Of a stretch of 64,000 nt of DNA, positions 61,421-64,000 are shown piece by piece. The notes below the pieces were generated by a model. The model saw only the letters and a program-made list of their open reading frames with translations. It ran no database searches and was not told where the DNA came from. Source of the DNA: JABFXX01 sp036489755 (GTDB taxonomy: Bacteria; Myxococcota_A; Polyangia; Haliangiales; Haliangiaceae); NCBI GenBank assembly GCA_036489755.1, contig DASXFD010000076.1:1-64000 (forward strand), read 5' to 3'. A program made the position numbers and the translations under genes. Positions within the stretch are counted from its first letter, which is position 1. Each line of letters begins with the position of its first letter.

Positions 61421-62500
61421 TTAGTCGACGCGCAGTGCGCGCTCGAACTCTTCGGGGTTCGAGCTCGCGTAGATCGCAGCTTCCATCGAGACCAGCCCCG
61501 CATTCACGAGATCGATGAGGTGCTGGTCGAACAGCTGCATCGAGTACAGGTCGCGGCCCTTGCGGATGAGCTCGGGAATGTCGGCGGTGCGGCCGCTGCG
61601 GATGCACTCGCGGATCGTGCGCGTGACGCGGAGGATCTCGACGGCAGGCAAGCGGCGGCGGCCGTCCTTGCTGGCGAGCAAGCGCAGGCACACGACGGCC
61701 TGCAGGCAGTCGCCGAGCCGGTCGCGGATCACGTCTTGCGCTTCGGCCTCGAACAGGCCGACGTAGCGCTGGATCGTCGCGACGGCATCGGGCGTGTGGA
61801 TCGCCGACAGCACGAGGTGGCCGGTCTCGGCGGCCTTGAGGCACGTCGCGGCGGTCTCGCGATCGCGAATCTCGCCGACGAGGATCACGTCGGGATCCTG
61901 GCGCAGCGCCGCGGTCATCGCTTCCGAGAAGCCCTCGGTGTCGGCGCCGACCTCGCGCTGGATGATCATGCACTTCTGCGGCTCGTGAATGAACTCGATC
62001 GGATCTTCGATCGTGACGATGTGCGCGTGGCGCGTCTCGTTGATGTAGCGAAGCATCGCCGCCATCGACGTCGTCTTGCCGTTACCGGTCGCGCCGGTGA
62101 CGAGCACGAGGCCGCGCCGTGCGTCGGCGATCTCGGCGAGCACCGGCGGCAGGTTCAGCTGCTCGATCGACAGCACCTGGATCGGGATCAGGCGCATCAC
62201 GATGCCGACCGCGCCGCGCTGGCGGAAGATCGACGCGCGAAACCGGCCGCGCTGCGCGAGCGAGTACGAGACGTCGATCTCGGCGAATCGGCGTGCGAAG
62301 TCGACGGTGATGCTGCGGTCCTCGAGGATCATCCGCGCGATCGCTTCGGTATCCGAAGCCGACAGCGGCGGCACCTTGATCGCGCCGAGCAGCTCGCCGT
62401 GCAGGCGATAGTGCGGCGGGTACCCAACTTCGAAGTGAATGTCGGAAACCCCTCGCTCCACACCGAAAGCGAGCAGCTTGTGAAACGCGTTGCGGTCCAT
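61421..62500 (-). CDS. pilT: PilT/PilU-type retraction ATPase
   Basis: 359 aa hexameric ATPase that drives type IV pilus retraction. Walker A GATGNGKTT, Asp box VTIEDPIEF, Walker B ILVGEIRD and His box HLVLSAIHTPDA are present. The PilT AIRxGN-type motif is CIRSGRT and the PAS-like N-terminus is complete. Differences at the AIR region suggest PilU or a PilT paralogue. It starts 9 nt after the EAL gene ends and may be coregulated. No pilin or assembly genes are near. Confidence 0.93.
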   Translation of the reverse strand: MDRNAFHKLLAFGVERGVSDIHFEVGYPPHYRLHGELLGAIKVPPLSASDTEAIARMILEDRSITVDFARRFAEIDVSYSLAQRGRFRASIFRQRGAVGIVMRLIPIQVLSIEQLNLPPVLAEIADARRGLVLVTGATGNGKTTSMAAMLRYINETRHAHIVTIEDPIEFIHEPQKCMIIQREVGADTEGFSEAMTAALRQDPDVILVGEIRDRETAATCLKAAETGHLVLSAIHTPDAVATIQRYVGLFEAEAQDVIRDRLGDCLQAVVCLRLLASKDGRRRLPAVEILRVTRTIRECIRSGRTADIPELIRKGRDLYSMQLFDQHLIDLVNAGLVSMEAAIYASSNPEEFERALRVD

Positions 62501-62509
62501 GCGAGGCGA

Positions 62510-64000
<1,491 letters not shown>

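Overview
This is a GC-rich, gene-dense bacterial chromosome segment. No stretch over about 250 bp lacks a gene, and coding GC is about two thirds. The gene content suggests a Myxococcota (myxobacteria-like) Gram-negative. It has enhancer-binding-protein (EBP) type regulators, one of them with an FHA domain, and two membrane-anchored Ser/Thr kinases with Pro/Ala/Val-rich or TPR tails. It also has DUF4388 and PilZ proteins, many secreted lipoproteins, a Cys-repeat lipoprotein and a fused isobutyryl-CoA mutase. This placement is inference from content; there is no rRNA or marker phylogeny here. There is one tRNA, tRNA-Arg(CCG).

Layout. 1-5 kb: an edge-truncated CxC-repeat lipoprotein behind a sigma-54 response regulator, then lipoproteins and a MerR-TPR regulator. 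5.03-5.26 kb: a 229-bp element with 38-bp near-perfect inverted ends, resembling a non-autonomous mobile element. 5.3-14.3 kb: envelope genes, namely uppS-cdsA, a PspA-like protein, a GspC-like PDZ protein, PilZ, a metallo-beta-lactamase-fold protein that has lost its metal ligands, a class A penicillin-binding protein, and tatB-tatC. 14.3-26.4 kb: Ser/Thr kinases, an isolated GspE N-terminal-domain protein, the tRNA, MaeB malic enzyme, an FHA-AAA-Fis regulator lacking the GAFTGA loop, and an RlmI-like methyltransferase. 26.4-27.9 kb: a likely acquired XRE/nucleotidyltransferase toxin-antitoxin-like pair preceded by four 16-bp operator-like repeats; the nucleotidyltransferase gene appears frameshifted near its 3' end. 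27.9-36 kb: a CpXC protein, an HMGL-family carboligase, a DUF4388/J-like/TPR protein, an oppD-oppF pair without permeases, and a Cys-repeat lipoprotein.

36-47 kb is a metal-handling, probably copper, island. It holds a CopA-type P-ATPase, a CopZ-like chaperone, a 42-aa Cys-rich exported peptide, an ECF-like sigma factor with a membrane partner, a Met/His-tailed lipoprotein, a TolC-family protein, a Tat-exported multicopper oxidase, an NHL-repeat lipoprotein, a Cys-rich lipoprotein, a TonB-dependent receptor and a His-rich membrane protein. Efflux, sequestration, periplasmic oxidation and outer-membrane transport therefore sit together, with a dedicated sigma factor. The Tat substrate is encoded in the same window as tatBC.

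47-64 kb: icmF; a three-gene operon of a large lipoprotein, a beta-propeller di-haem cytochrome and a small lipoprotein; a prolyl oligopeptidase coupled to a LolA-like lipoprotein; a YXWGXW-type protein; a glycine-rich lipoprotein; and pilT behind an edge-truncated GGDEF-like/EAL protein.
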